A model generated the notes under the pieces. It saw only the letters and a list, made by a program, of their open reading frames with translations. It was not told where the DNA came from and ran no database searches. From contig NZ_JAOEAL010000002.1 of assembly GCF_029835735.1 (NCBI RefSeq), positions 62,001 through 126,000 on the forward strand: a stretch of 64,000 bases of DNA. The letters are read 5' to 3'. The position numbers and the translations under genes are program-made. The stretch is from Shewanella sp. GD04112. GTDB taxonomy: Bacteria; Pseudomonadota; Gammaproteobacteria; Enterobacterales; Shewanellaceae. This document shows positions 52,561-59,730 of the stretch, piece after piece (the stretch's first letter is position 1; each line of letters starts with the position of its first letter).

Positions 52561-52848
52561 GTGGATATACTGAATATTGCTGACATCAATGTGGCTGAAT
52601 ACGTTGAATACGATACGCCAGAGCAAACGCCTGTCTGGGCATGGATTGAAGAAATCGCGACGTATACGCATCGCAAGAACCATGACGCGGATAACTGCGG
52701 CATTTGGGAGTTCGTTGTGAACACCTGCTGCATTTCCGATGAAGATGGTGATGTATCAATAGATGATGTGCCGCAGGAAATCAGGGGTGCGGTCCTAGAG
52801 GCCATTGATAATGGCGCAGCCTATATTCTGTTTCATCAAGGCACCTAA
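52561..52848 (+). CDS. Hypothetical acidic protein (95 aa)
   Basis: GTG start at 52561 behind GAGAGGGAAGGG, a strong SD. Acidic protein with NTCCISDEDGDVSIDDVPQE in the middle. Not recognised; a phage- or plasmid-type small protein. Confidence 0.6.
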   Translation: MDILNIADINVAEYVEYDTPEQTPVWAWIEEIATYTHRKNHDADNCGIWEFVVNTCCISDEDGDVSIDDVPQEIRGAVLEAIDNGAAYILFHQGT

Positions 52849-52962
52849 GAAGCTGCCTAAGATGTAATTTAGCCCCTATAGATTTGATTCTATCTGGGGA
52901 TTTTGTGTTAAATTGCTGATGAAACAGATGAAACCTAATTTTGTATTAAGCATATCCAAGCG

Positions 52963-52985
52963 TTATTCACAAAAATTGTGGATAA
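52963..52985. promoter_or_regulatory. Convergent DnaA-box pair
   Basis: TTATTCACA (52963-52971) and TGTGGATAA (52977-52985) face each other with 5 nt between them, just upstream of the gene at 52999. Both match the DnaA-box consensus TTATNCACA. Confidence 0.45.
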
Positions 52986-52998
52986 AAGGAAGGTTAAA

Positions 52999-53400
52999 AT
53001 GAAAGTCAGATTTTTGTGTTCAGTAGCTCTAGCGTGTTCACTCTGTGTTTACGCAGACGGTGGAATAGAACAGAAAAAATCCTTTACCCAATTGGATTGC
53101 TCTGAGACTTCGCCTGTAGGTAAACAGCTCGGTTATCAGTCTGATTTTGATGATGGCAGTCGCTCAAGATTGTACTATCCCTTCGTGAAGGCTTTTGGGG
53201 GGATCCATCGAGAGTTTAGTTTGTTGAGCGGCTACAACGATGACCGCTCTCAAACCGCTGATTACTTTTACAAGCAGGCTGGGGTATCCCGCGTCAGGTA
53301 TTTTGAAGCCACGGTCAACTTTAATTCTGAGTACGGCGCTAACAAAGTACCGTTGCACTGCTTCGAGATAGAACGCACCTATATTTTCCCGAAGGTCTAA
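52999..53400 (+). CDS. Secreted hypothetical protein (133 aa)
   Basis: Signal peptide MKVRFLCSVALACSLCVYA; SD GGAAGG before ATG 52999. The mature part has two Cys (LDCSETS, PLHCFEIE) that could form one disulfide, and many aromatic residues (SRLYYPFVKAFGGIHREFSL). Not recognised. Confidence 0.6.
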   Translation: MKVRFLCSVALACSLCVYADGGIEQKKSFTQLDCSETSPVGKQLGYQSDFDDGSRSRLYYPFVKAFGGIHREFSLLSGYNDDRSQTADYFYKQAGVSRVRYFEATVNFNSEYGANKVPLHCFEIERTYIFPKV

Positions 53401-53478
53401 TCCACCAGATCTGAAATTTGCCAGAAATTCAATCATTGGTAGCCTATTCACAGTAGATAACCCAATGAGGAAAAATAG

Positions 53479-53730
53479 ATGGAAACTCAATCAGTAGACC
53501 CAAGAGAAGCGTTTGTTAAAGAAATCACTGACGAGTCAGATGTTAGCAACTGCACTTCTTCAGACTACGAAAAAATTGAGGATGCGTTTCTTGCTGCCGC
53601 AAGCGAAATGGACAAATACCTTGAACAATGTGAAGCACTTCGAGCGGCTGGCTTTGTTGAGCTGGCAGTCAGCCTAGTCTCGTTAGACAATCATCGCCAA
53701 GCCTACGACTGGGCGCGTGAAAACCTCTAA
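53479..53730 (+). CDS. Hypothetical acidic protein (83 aa)
   Basis: METQSVDPREAFVKEITDES... with SD GAGG eleven bases upstream. Acidic and helical (DKYLEQCEALRAAGFVELAV). Not recognised. Closed by a good terminator. Confidence 0.6.
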   Translation: METQSVDPREAFVKEITDESDVSNCTSSDYEKIEDAFLAAASEMDKYLEQCEALRAAGFVELAVSLVSLDNHRQAYDWARENL

Positions 53731-53756
53731 TGGCTAAGAGCGTCCCTTCTAATTAA

Positions 53757-53781
53757 TACCCGCTTAGTGCGGGTTTTTATT
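53757..53781 (+). terminator. Intrinsic terminator
   Basis: CCCGC-ttagt-GCGGG followed by TTTTTATT. Confidence 0.85.
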
Positions 53782-53851
53782 GCCATTAAGCATGGAAAAA
53801 GGCGCTTAATCGCGCCCTTATTGCCGAATAACACAGTGGTCTCATAGCGAT

Positions 53852-54046
53852 TCATTCTTCTTGTAGGCAATGATCACAAGCATTGCAGCTAAAACAGTAT
53901 TGACAACCGCAACCCGCGCCGCCGTCGCTTACGCCGCAATCACAGCAATTAAAGAGAGAACTACAGTCCCACTTGCCGGATTGATTAAGGCATTGAGTGC
54001 TGCCACCTTCGCTCGTTGTTACTGTCCCTAGGATATTCATCGTCAT
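53852..54046 (-). CDS. Cysteine-rich micro-protein (64 aa)
   Basis: MTMNILGTVTTSEGGSTQ followed by a C-terminal part with 11 Cys in about 45 residues (CSSLFNCCDCGVSD, CGCQYCFSCNACDHC), including CxC and CxxC pairs. SD AGGAG nine bases before ATG 54046. The composition fits metal binding (metallothionein-like) or a modified peptide precursor whose leader is the first ~18 residues. No modification enzyme or transporter lies nearby, so metal binding is the simpler guess. Not recognised. Confidence 0.55.
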   Translation of the reverse strand: MTMNILGTVTTSEGGSTQCLNQSGKWDCSSLFNCCDCGVSDGGAGCGCQYCFSCNACDHCLQEE

Positions 54047-54160
54047 CTTGTACGCTCCTGCTTTGAGTTTCTAGCAGCTTCTCACAGATTCAAAACGACA
54101 CAAATTTCTAGGGAATCTCTCAAACGGGGATTGATGTTTTTCTGATGGCTCAAGTACGAC

Positions 54161-54380
54161 AGCTCCGGGACACGCTTTCCCCCCAGGCTGACAACTCTGT
54201 TAGGCGATTACATGGGAATTGTTGATTTTGGCCAATGCCCGGATAGATATGAAGCGACGTTGAGATGTGTGTTAAGCACTGACATAGATGTGAGTGTTTT
54301 AGTCCGGGACTTCTTCAGCTCCGGGACATGATTCCCCCAGGTCCGTAACTCTGTTAGGCCTTTACATGGGAGATGTGTTG
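54161..54380. repeat. Pair of imperfect ~64-nt direct repeats
   Basis: 54161-54224 and 54317-54380 share AGCTCCGGGACA, CCCCCAGG, AACTCTGTTAGGC and TTACATGGGA in the same order, 156 bp apart. No gene in 54047-54409. GTTAGGC fits the integron core consensus GTTRRRY, but no inverse core is visible. Confidence 0.6.
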
Positions 54381-54409
54381 TTCCCGGCAACGCTCCCAGG
54401 GGACATATA

Positions 54410-54667
54410 TTAAGGAAGGCGCACTTGATGAAAGCGTTCTTTGTATAACTCCCAAGCCTGATTCTCTAACTCATTTATTCGATCATTTTCCTCATAAGTG
54501 TCTGCATCGGGGCTCAGACCAAAAAAATCATTCCATCCATTCCACTCTCCGGCTTTTCTAAAGATAAACTCAGGATGCCGATACAATTTATTATGAGGAT
54601 TGAACTCATTCCCCACGCTAAGCCATGCGGCTAAAATCGTTTCTATCTGTTGATATGATTGAACCAT
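54410..54667 (-). CDS. Hypothetical protein (85 aa)
   Basis: Start taken at ATG 54667 (MVQSYQQIETILAAWLSVGN). The middle reads RHPEFIFRKAGEWNGWNDFF, resembling the W..W.DFLG motif of short integrase-repeat-type modules; this is a weak similarity. Not otherwise recognised. Confidence 0.5.
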   Translation of the reverse strand: MVQSYQQIETILAAWLSVGNEFNPHNKLYRHPEFIFRKAGEWNGWNDFFGLSPDADTYEENDRINELENQAWELYKERFHQVRLP

Positions 54668-54744
54668 GCGCAAATTCTCGTAGGGGTATTTAATAGTAAA
54701 TTATGTCACATTATTTTAAGTAAGGGAGGGCTAAATTCAAACTT

Positions 54745-54832
54745 TGATTCGGTGGAATTAAGCTGAAAATATTTAAGTTAACACTTTACATTCATGCTGT
54801 TAGGTGTGATTTAGCTTGGTGCAGATTTGCAG
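54745..54832 (+). repeat. Bipartite element, copy C
   Basis: Box 1 TGATTCGGTGGAATTA (54745-54760) and box 2 AGCTTGGTGCAGAT with GGTG at 54818, again 73 nt after the start of box 1. Located between two leftward small genes. Confidence 0.6.
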
Positions 54833-54856
54833 GAATTTGAACGGTAGAAGCAAAAA

Positions 54857-54876
54857 ACGGAACCATCGGCTCCGTC
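54857..54876 (-). terminator. Intrinsic terminator of the HTH gene
   Basis: ACGGA...TCCGT stem with minus-strand TTTTTTG run, 16 bases after the stop at 54892. Confidence 0.7.
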
Positions 54877-54891
54877 TGCGGCTTGTGTCTC

Positions 54892-55203
54892 TTAAGAAAG
54901 CACACACTCAATGCCATTCTTATCAATCATGTTAAGCAATCTTAACGCGGCACCCTGTGGCTTAGACTTTCCCTGTTCCCATTTTTGAATGCTCTCATTG
55001 CTCATATTCAGAATCGTAGCGAGGACACCTTGGCTAATGTGCTCACGCTCCCTAATATGCTTTATTCGCTCTGCTGTCATTTCATCTAGCTTTGCGCTGA
55101 GCGCGAGTGCATCGATTTTTCGCATGGTTAGCTGATCCATCGTGCCATTTTTAGCTAAACGCTGAGCCAGTTTGTGCATTCTATCTAAGCGTTCATCAGT
55201 CAT
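54892..55203 (-). CDS. HTH antitoxin-like protein (NadS/HigA type)
   Basis: 103 residues. C-terminal Xre-type HTH: IKHIREREHISQGVLATILN (~42-61), SNESIQKWEQGKSKPQGAAL (~63-82). Its start overlaps the stop of the upstream toxin remnant by 8 nt, the toxin-first order of HigBA/RelE-NadS operons. The HTH gene itself is intact and may still repress, although its promoter is now separated from it by the IS insertion. Confidence 0.8.
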   Translation of the reverse strand: MTDERLDRMHKLAQRLAKNGTMDQLTMRKIDALALSAKLDEMTAERIKHIREREHISQGVLATILNMSNESIQKWEQGKSKPQGAALRLLNMIDKNGIECVLS

Positions 55204-55363
55204 TTCGAACCTCTCTTAACTCACCACTTAAGATGTTATTCGCAATATCATCCTCAGAGAAACTACGGAACGTGTTCCCGATTAGCTTGTACATCTCTAA
55301 TAGCTTGTCAGGTATTTCCTTTCCACTTTTGGGGATATCGCTTTTTCGCCATCCGTCTATGAA
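55196..55363 (-). pseudogene. RelE/HigB-like toxin, C-terminal remnant cut by IS copy 2
   Basis: 55 codons before the stop: FIDGWRKSDIP, then KLLEMYKLIGNTF and FSEDDIANNILSGELREV, matching the last part of DUF1044-type RelE toxins (…GFAKSD…L..LA…L..GEL.EV). The upstream part is lost at the IS boundary at 55364. Toxin function should be gone. Confidence 0.6.
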
Positions 55364-55406
55364 TTGACATCCTCCTCGCCGTAAACGACGAGGATTCCTA
55401 CTGCGG

Positions 55407-56633
55407 TTAGGCGCGAACGCCGGACTCGCTTCGGTGGGTTCCTGCTGCTGGCGGCATTGTTGCACCACTCACTTCACAGGCTAATCGGGCGTGTCCCGCC
55501 CTTAATACATTGATCGCGCCGACGACATCGGCGTTTTCTTCAAAGCCACATTCCACACAGGCAAACCGAGCTTGCGTGGCGCGGTTATCCTTCGATATGT
55601 GACCACAGCACGGACACGTCCGGCTGGTGTTTTTCGGTGGAACGGCGATCAGGTGGCCGCCATTCCATGCCAGCTTGTAATCGAGCTGGCGACGGAACTC
55701 AAACCAGCCTTGATCAAGAATGGCTTTATTCAGGCCTGACTTCGCCCTAACATTCCTACCCTGTTGCTCGGCGGTTCCTGCCGCTGATTTTGACATGTTT
55801 TTGACCTGCAAATCTTCAATACAGACTATCGCGTGGTTTTTGCTAATGTCGTTTGATATTTTATGCAGGTAGTCACGGCGGCTGTTGCCGATATTGGAAT
55901 GAATGCGCTGAACTTTGGCTTTGGCCTTTTTCCAGTTATTGCTGAATTTTACCTTGCGGCTCATGGCCTGCTGCGCCTTGCGCAAAGCGGTTTCGTGCCG
56001 TTTGAAACTGTTGAGCGGGGCGTAGAAACGGCCATCGGACAGGGTGGCAAAGCGGGCAATGCCCATGTCAATGCCGATGGCATCGCCCTGATGCACGGCA
56101 ATTTCAACTTCCAGCTCGGTCTGGATCGATACATACCACTTACCACAAACCTGACTGACCGTGACGTTTTTAATCTCACCTTCCACCGTCCGACTGTTGC
56201 GGTAACGCAGCCAGCCGAGCTTGGGCAGGAAGAGTCGATTATTGCCTTGCTCCAGTTTCACCCCTTGTGGATAGCGAAAGCTATCTGACTGACCCTTCTT
56301 TTTGAAGCGCGGGAAGTCTGCTCGTTTGGCAAAGAAATTTTTGTACGCCCGATCTAAATCTTTCAGCGACTGTTGCAGCGTTTGAGAAGGTGAATCAGAC
56401 AGCCATTTTGTTTCTGGCTCTGCTTTCCATTGTGGTAACAGATTATTCAGTTCAAAGGCCGATAGTTTCTTTTCACCCTGCTCATGTCGTTCTTTTTGCA
56501 ACGCCAGCGCCTTGTTATAGACAAACCGACAAGCACCGGAGAAGCGGCGCATCTGGCGCTGCTGCTCTCCAGTGACAATCAGTTCGAATTTGTAGGCTTG
56601 CAGTCGTTGCATGGCTTGCTCATACTGTGTCAA
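55407..56633 (-). CDS. tnpB: TnpB, RNA-guided nuclease (copy 2)
   Basis: Same 408-residue protein as 22489-23715 with intact RuvC residues and zinc finger. The flank that would supply the guide differs from copy 1 (here starting TTCATAGACGGATGG on the minus strand), so the two copies should carry different guides. Confidence 0.9.
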   Translation of the reverse strand: MTQYEQAMQRLQAYKFELIVTGEQQRQMRRFSGACRFVYNKALALQKERHEQGEKKLSAFELNNLLPQWKAEPETKWLSDSPSQTLQQSLKDLDRAYKNFFAKRADFPRFKKKGQSDSFRYPQGVKLEQGNNRLFLPKLGWLRYRNSRTVEGEIKNVTVSQVCGKWYVSIQTELEVEIAVHQGDAIGIDMGIARFATLSDGRFYAPLNSFKRHETALRKAQQAMSRKVKFSNNWKKAKAKVQRIHSNIGNSRRDYLHKISNDISKNHAIVCIEDLQVKNMSKSAAGTAEQQGRNVRAKSGLNKAILDQGWFEFRRQLDYKLAWNGGHLIAVPPKNTSRTCPCCGHISKDNRATQARFACVECGFEENADVVGAINVLRAGHARLACEVSGATMPPAAGTHRSESGVRA

Positions 56634-56657
56634 TACAACTCAATTATAGATTGGTCT

Positions 56658-57074
56658 ATGGAAATTGAAAGCGATTTAAGGCATGGCAGGCATTGTGTTT
56701 TTAAAATGCACGTTCATTTGGTCTTTGTAACAAAATACCGACGAAATGTCTTTACCAAAGAAGTGCTGGATGATCTAAAAATCTTTTTTGAAAAGGTCTG
56801 TCTTGATTTTGAATCAGAGCTGGTTGAGTTCGACGGTGAAGACGACCATGTGCATTTGTTGGTGAATTACCCGCCGAAGGTGGCCGTGTCGAATCTGGTT
56901 AACAGTCTCAAAGGTGTATCCAGCCGGATGATCCGAAAAAAGAATTACCCTTCGATCAAAAAGAAACTCTGGGGAGGTGCGCTCTGGTCGCCCAGTTATT
57001 TTGCGGGGAGCTGTGGTGGTGCGCCAATTGAGATCATCCGGCAGTATATTGAGCAGCAACAAACTCCGGCGTAG
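56658..57074 (+). CDS. tnpA: TnpA, Y1 HUH transposase (copy 2)
   Basis: Same 138-residue protein as copy 1; HUH in DDHVHLLVNYP and Tyr in RQYIEQQ present. Expected to be active. Confidence 0.9.
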   Translation: MEIESDLRHGRHCVFKMHVHLVFVTKYRRNVFTKEVLDDLKIFFEKVCLDFESELVEFDGEDDHVHLLVNYPPKVAVSNLVNSLKGVSSRMIRKKNYPSIKKKLWGGALWSPSYFAGSCGGAPIEIIRQYIEQQQTPA

Positions 57075-57148
57075 CCCTCAGAACGGCTTCGCCGTTGCGC
57101 TATTCATCCTCGCCCTGAACGGCGAGGTTTTCCGCACTATCCGATAAA

Positions 57149-57353
57149 CGTCAAGCGTGTTGTGGTGCGGAGTGGCGCATTGCTTACGCAACGCAACTAG
57201 CTGTTGATGGTCTTTGATAATAGCCAGCAGTTGCTCAGCACTGGCATTTCCTAGGATTTCTTCTAAGACGCAGACGAGGTGAAGGATCGGTTTTAACGCC
57301 AGCTGTTTTGGCTTAGCACGGTACTGATGTTCAACTAACTTACTGATTTTCAT
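57149..57353 (-). pseudogene. 5' part of a gene cut by IS copy 2
   Basis: 68 codons from ATG 57353 (MKISKLVEHQYRAKPKQLAL ... QCATPHHNTLD) run into the IS, where the frame stops after 23 more codons. When the IS is removed the frame joins that of the RelE-like remnant at 55363, but the sequence does not look like the N-terminus of a RelE protein. The two flanks may derive from different genes. Confidence 0.5.
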
Positions 57354-57381
57354 CTCTGGCCTATCTCTGTCATCGTTTAAC

Positions 57382-57639
57382 TTAGAACCGAGCTGGTTTG
57401 GTGACTAACGCGGTACGCCAATCACACGCCAGCTCTGGTAAATCATCGTCATGGCCGCTATCCCTATGATACCAGCTATGTACCATATCCTTATGGAGAA
57501 GAGATGGCAGATCACCACGGCTTTCAGCGTCGTCACGCACTGACAATACAGTCTCCACCCGGGCTTTCCAGAAAATGATTTCACCGTCCTCTTCCTGAGT
57601 CGCACATGTCGCGCCGGATGGCCAATCGATGTTAGTCAT
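57382..57639 (-). CDS. Hypothetical protein (85 aa)
   Basis: Start at ATG 57639 (MTNIDWPSGATCATQEEDGE) with AGGTG six bases upstream; a frame from 57657 is possible. Acidic (HRDSGHDDDLPELACDWRTA). Not recognised. 28 bp upstream of the gene truncated by the IS. Confidence 0.55.
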   Translation of the reverse strand: MTNIDWPSGATCATQEEDGEIIFWKARVETVLSVRDDAESRGDLPSLLHKDMVHSWYHRDSGHDDDLPELACDWRTALVTKPARF

Positions 57640-57837
57640 TAACACCTGTACGACCATAATAAAGTTTGATAAAAATTATGGGTGTCATGAACGGTAATAC
57701 CGCTATTGTTTGATAATTTATCTGAGGACGAATTTCAGTTTCTCATAATTAAGTTTGATCATTTTCAAACTCACTTTTGGACATAAACGTGATAGATCTT
57801 TTGCTCTAATTTGTCTATTTCGGATTAAAATTTCTAT

Positions 57838-57984
57838 GGAGATAACGCTAAGCTAAGGGACACAAACGCGTGGGGTAAAATAGCGAAGCTCACCGCGAGT
57901 TTGTGTCCCCGCAGGCCACCTAACGTTTGAATTCACCGGTCTGCGCAGCTTTTCGCGCAGGTCCGGTGGAATGATGGGTTAGCC
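57838..57984. other. Two adjacent attC-like palindromes
   Basis: 57857-57909 is an 11-bp inverted repeat GGGACACAAAC / GTTTGTGTCCC with a 31-nt loop, preceded by ATAACGC. 57918-57984 looks like an integron attC: on the minus strand GGCTAAC (inverse core), CACCGG...CCGGTG arms around CTGCGC/GCGCAG, and GTTAGGT, which fits the core consensus GTTRRRY. The stop codon of the neighbouring small gene lies inside the inverse core, as in integron cassettes. No integrase gene is in the window. Confidence 0.5.
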
Positions 57985-58161
57985 CATGTCACTGAGTTGA
58001 ATTAATGGTGCACATAGGCACGCTTCTTCGCTTTCTTCAACTTGCCGTGGACGTGTAAGGCGATAAATTATCCTTACCGTGTCATCATCTTGATAAAAGT
58101 GATCACGAGCTGATATTTGAAATTTTATGCTTTGATCGCCGAAATATACATACTCACCCAA
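57979..58161 (-). CDS. Cassette-like small protein (60 aa), 5' end uncertain
   Basis: MGEYVYFGDQSIKFQISARD ... LIQLSDMG, ending in TAA inside the attC-like site. The frame continues upstream to a TAG at about 58228 without another ATG (QIQCANTEYKDGTTLPKLGE), so the true gene may have lost its start. Not recognised. Confidence 0.45.
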   Translation of the reverse strand: MGEYVYFGDQSIKFQISARDHFYQDDDTVRIIYRLTRPRQVEESEEACLCAPLIQLSDMG

Positions 58162-58382
58162 TTTTGGAAGTGTTGTTCCATCTTTGTACTCTGTATTGGC
58201 ACACTGAATTTGGCCGCCAGAAGGCGGCTAGTCTTGCACTATATCCTAGTTGTATGTTGCTATATTGGAGCGGTTGACTTCAAAGCAACACACAGGTTGA
58301 GAGCCTCGTAAACCCCTGTAATTCATTGTTGATTATTACACCTGCACAGTGTACACCTGTAGGTGAATAAGGATTTTGATTC
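58162..58382. other. Gap, no intact gene
   Basis: Contains a GGCCGCC-agaa-GGCGGC hairpin (near 58203-58220) and ACACCTG / CAGTGTACACCTGTAGGTG repeats near 58340-58365. Nothing coding seen. Confidence 0.4.
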
Positions 58383-58610
58383 GTGAGTCATGCTATTGAG
58401 TTTGTCGAAACTTCGCTTTTTACATAGCAGATTAAAGAACTTGGCTAAATTTGCCCTACGCGCCAAAATTTAAATAAAGTTAGATTTGGCGAATACTTCT
58501 AGAATCCCCACGGCCACTCAAATTTTGATGAATACGCTATTGGAGTTGTCGCAAAAGTCATGACGAATGAAATCATGGCGGCGAGACCATAGCGAAAATG
58601 GAGACTAATT
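58383..58610 (+). pseudogene. Decayed RelE/HigB-like toxin remnant
   Basis: Translation gives VSHAIEFVETSLFT, a stop, then QIKELG and a stop; compare the usual N-terminus of HigB-like toxins (FIETPLFTRQI.EL). No long frame follows. The remaining sequence up to 58610 includes the SD of the next gene. Confidence 0.4.
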
Positions 58611-59129
58611 ATGCAAAATTTTACCTGGAGTAATTTTGGTATTTTGGTAAAGGTGTCAAAATCGCCAACAATGATTCTGATAGAAAATGAACAGGGGCAA
58701 GTTTTAAGAATGAGCCTAAGTAAATATCAAGGTTCAGCAATTGAAGTTTATCAAAAAGCTCAACAATTGATAGGTAACGCGGTCACTGTAAGAACAAGTC
58801 AAAATACAGCGAATTGGAGTACCACAGAGTGGTTTAGTGATCTTAAGAAAGAGTCAAATTTAAGTGCTCCAGTGGCGATTATAGATAAAACCACCTGTTT
58901 AAGTTGTGACGGTGAAGGTTTTTATTTTTTCGCGGGTGGTACTAAGAGAAATAGTTGCTCAAATTGCGAAGGTACTGGAATTCGACCGGAATTCAGGGAG
59001 CCCAAAGAAAGAACCGTTAAGTTAAGTGATAAGAAAAAATTCAGTGTGAAACCACTTAATGATTATAGTAATTCATATGTTGACGGTGATTTGGGTTATA
59101 TCAATACAAAATATTGGAATGGGAACTAA
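58611..59129 (+). CDS. Protein with DnaJ-type zinc motif (172 aa)
   Basis: The N-terminal half is unknown (MQNFTWSNFGILVKVSKSPT). A DnaJ-like zinc-binding pair follows: CLSCDGEGFYFFAGG (~residues 97-111) and CSNCEGTGIRP (~115-125), both CxxCxGxG. There is no J domain, so it is not a DnaJ co-chaperone. Such motifs bind one zinc and unfolded protein or RNA. Function unknown. SD GGAGA before ATG 58611. Confidence 0.65.
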   Translation: MQNFTWSNFGILVKVSKSPTMILIENEQGQVLRMSLSKYQGSAIEVYQKAQQLIGNAVTVRTSQNTANWSTTEWFSDLKKESNLSAPVAIIDKTTCLSCDGEGFYFFAGGTKRNSCSNCEGTGIRPEFREPKERTVKLSDKKKFSVKPLNDYSNSYVDGDLGYINTKYWNGN

Positions 59130-59304
59130 ACTCGTGAGGCCAGCTGAGATTGGTAACTGTCGGAGGACAATAAACGTTGATCGGAAACGTGCCTTTCCAA
59201 GCGATTTGTAGGTTATAAAAGATCATTATAGAGGGGCGTTGCTACCAGAAGGACTGTGGAAATGACAAATAAAGTCTGATCAATCTCTAGCAAGATTTGG
59301 GGCA

Positions 59305-59517
59305 TTACCCCATCAACAGTGGTACTTGCTCGGAAAGTGAATCAATGAGCAAACGAGTTCGCTGCGGTAGATATTTAGTCTTAGGCCAAACGACATGAAT
59401 ATCAATCGGCTGCACTCGATGGCTGTCCATCACCAATTCTAGTTTGCCTGTTTCTACGTAGGGAGCCCCTAACCAATTAGGTAACCACGCATGAATAAAT
59501 TGAGCCACCCAACCCAA
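59305..59517 (-). pseudogene. LysR-family regulator, C-terminal fragment
   Basis: About 70 codons resembling the end of a LysR substrate-binding domain: IHAWLPNWLGAPYVETGKLE, IHVVWPKTKYLPQRTRLLID. The N-terminal HTH and most of the sensor domain are absent. Upstream 59518-59730 shows no gene. Chromosomal-type debris brought in with the nearby mobile elements (inference). Confidence 0.6.
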
Positions 59518-59730
59518 TATAAATCAATAACGTAATGCACTTTATGTTTGCTTACAACCAGCTCTAGCTCAAATGATTTGAATTAGAGCCATCAAAAGTC
59601 GCAGGGACTGCATCTGAGGTAATAGCTTGAGCTAATTCTTTCAAAAATGGTGTATTTCAGACGAGGTAAATCGTCCCATAGTGCTTGGGAAGTGTTAGGC
59701 AAGGATTGCTGTCGAAGTGATATGCAGTTG

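Larger units (their letters stand above)
55364..57148. mobile_element. IS200/IS605-family element, copy 2 (~1.78 kb)
   Basis: Same sequence and length as 22446-24230 by eye (constant offset of 32,918), in the same orientation. The high identity implies recent transposition. Direct orientation of the two copies allows deletion of the intervening 33 kb by recombination. Confidence 0.9.

Noticed and set aside
54161..54380. Interpretation of the two GTTAGGC repeats as complete attC sites
   Set aside because: No inverse core (RYYYAAC) or paired arms at suitable distance; kept only as an unexplained repeat.
59130..59304. Short rightward frame ending GALLPEGLWK before a stop near 59270
   Set aside because: Too short to assign, with no start or SD; probably gene debris.
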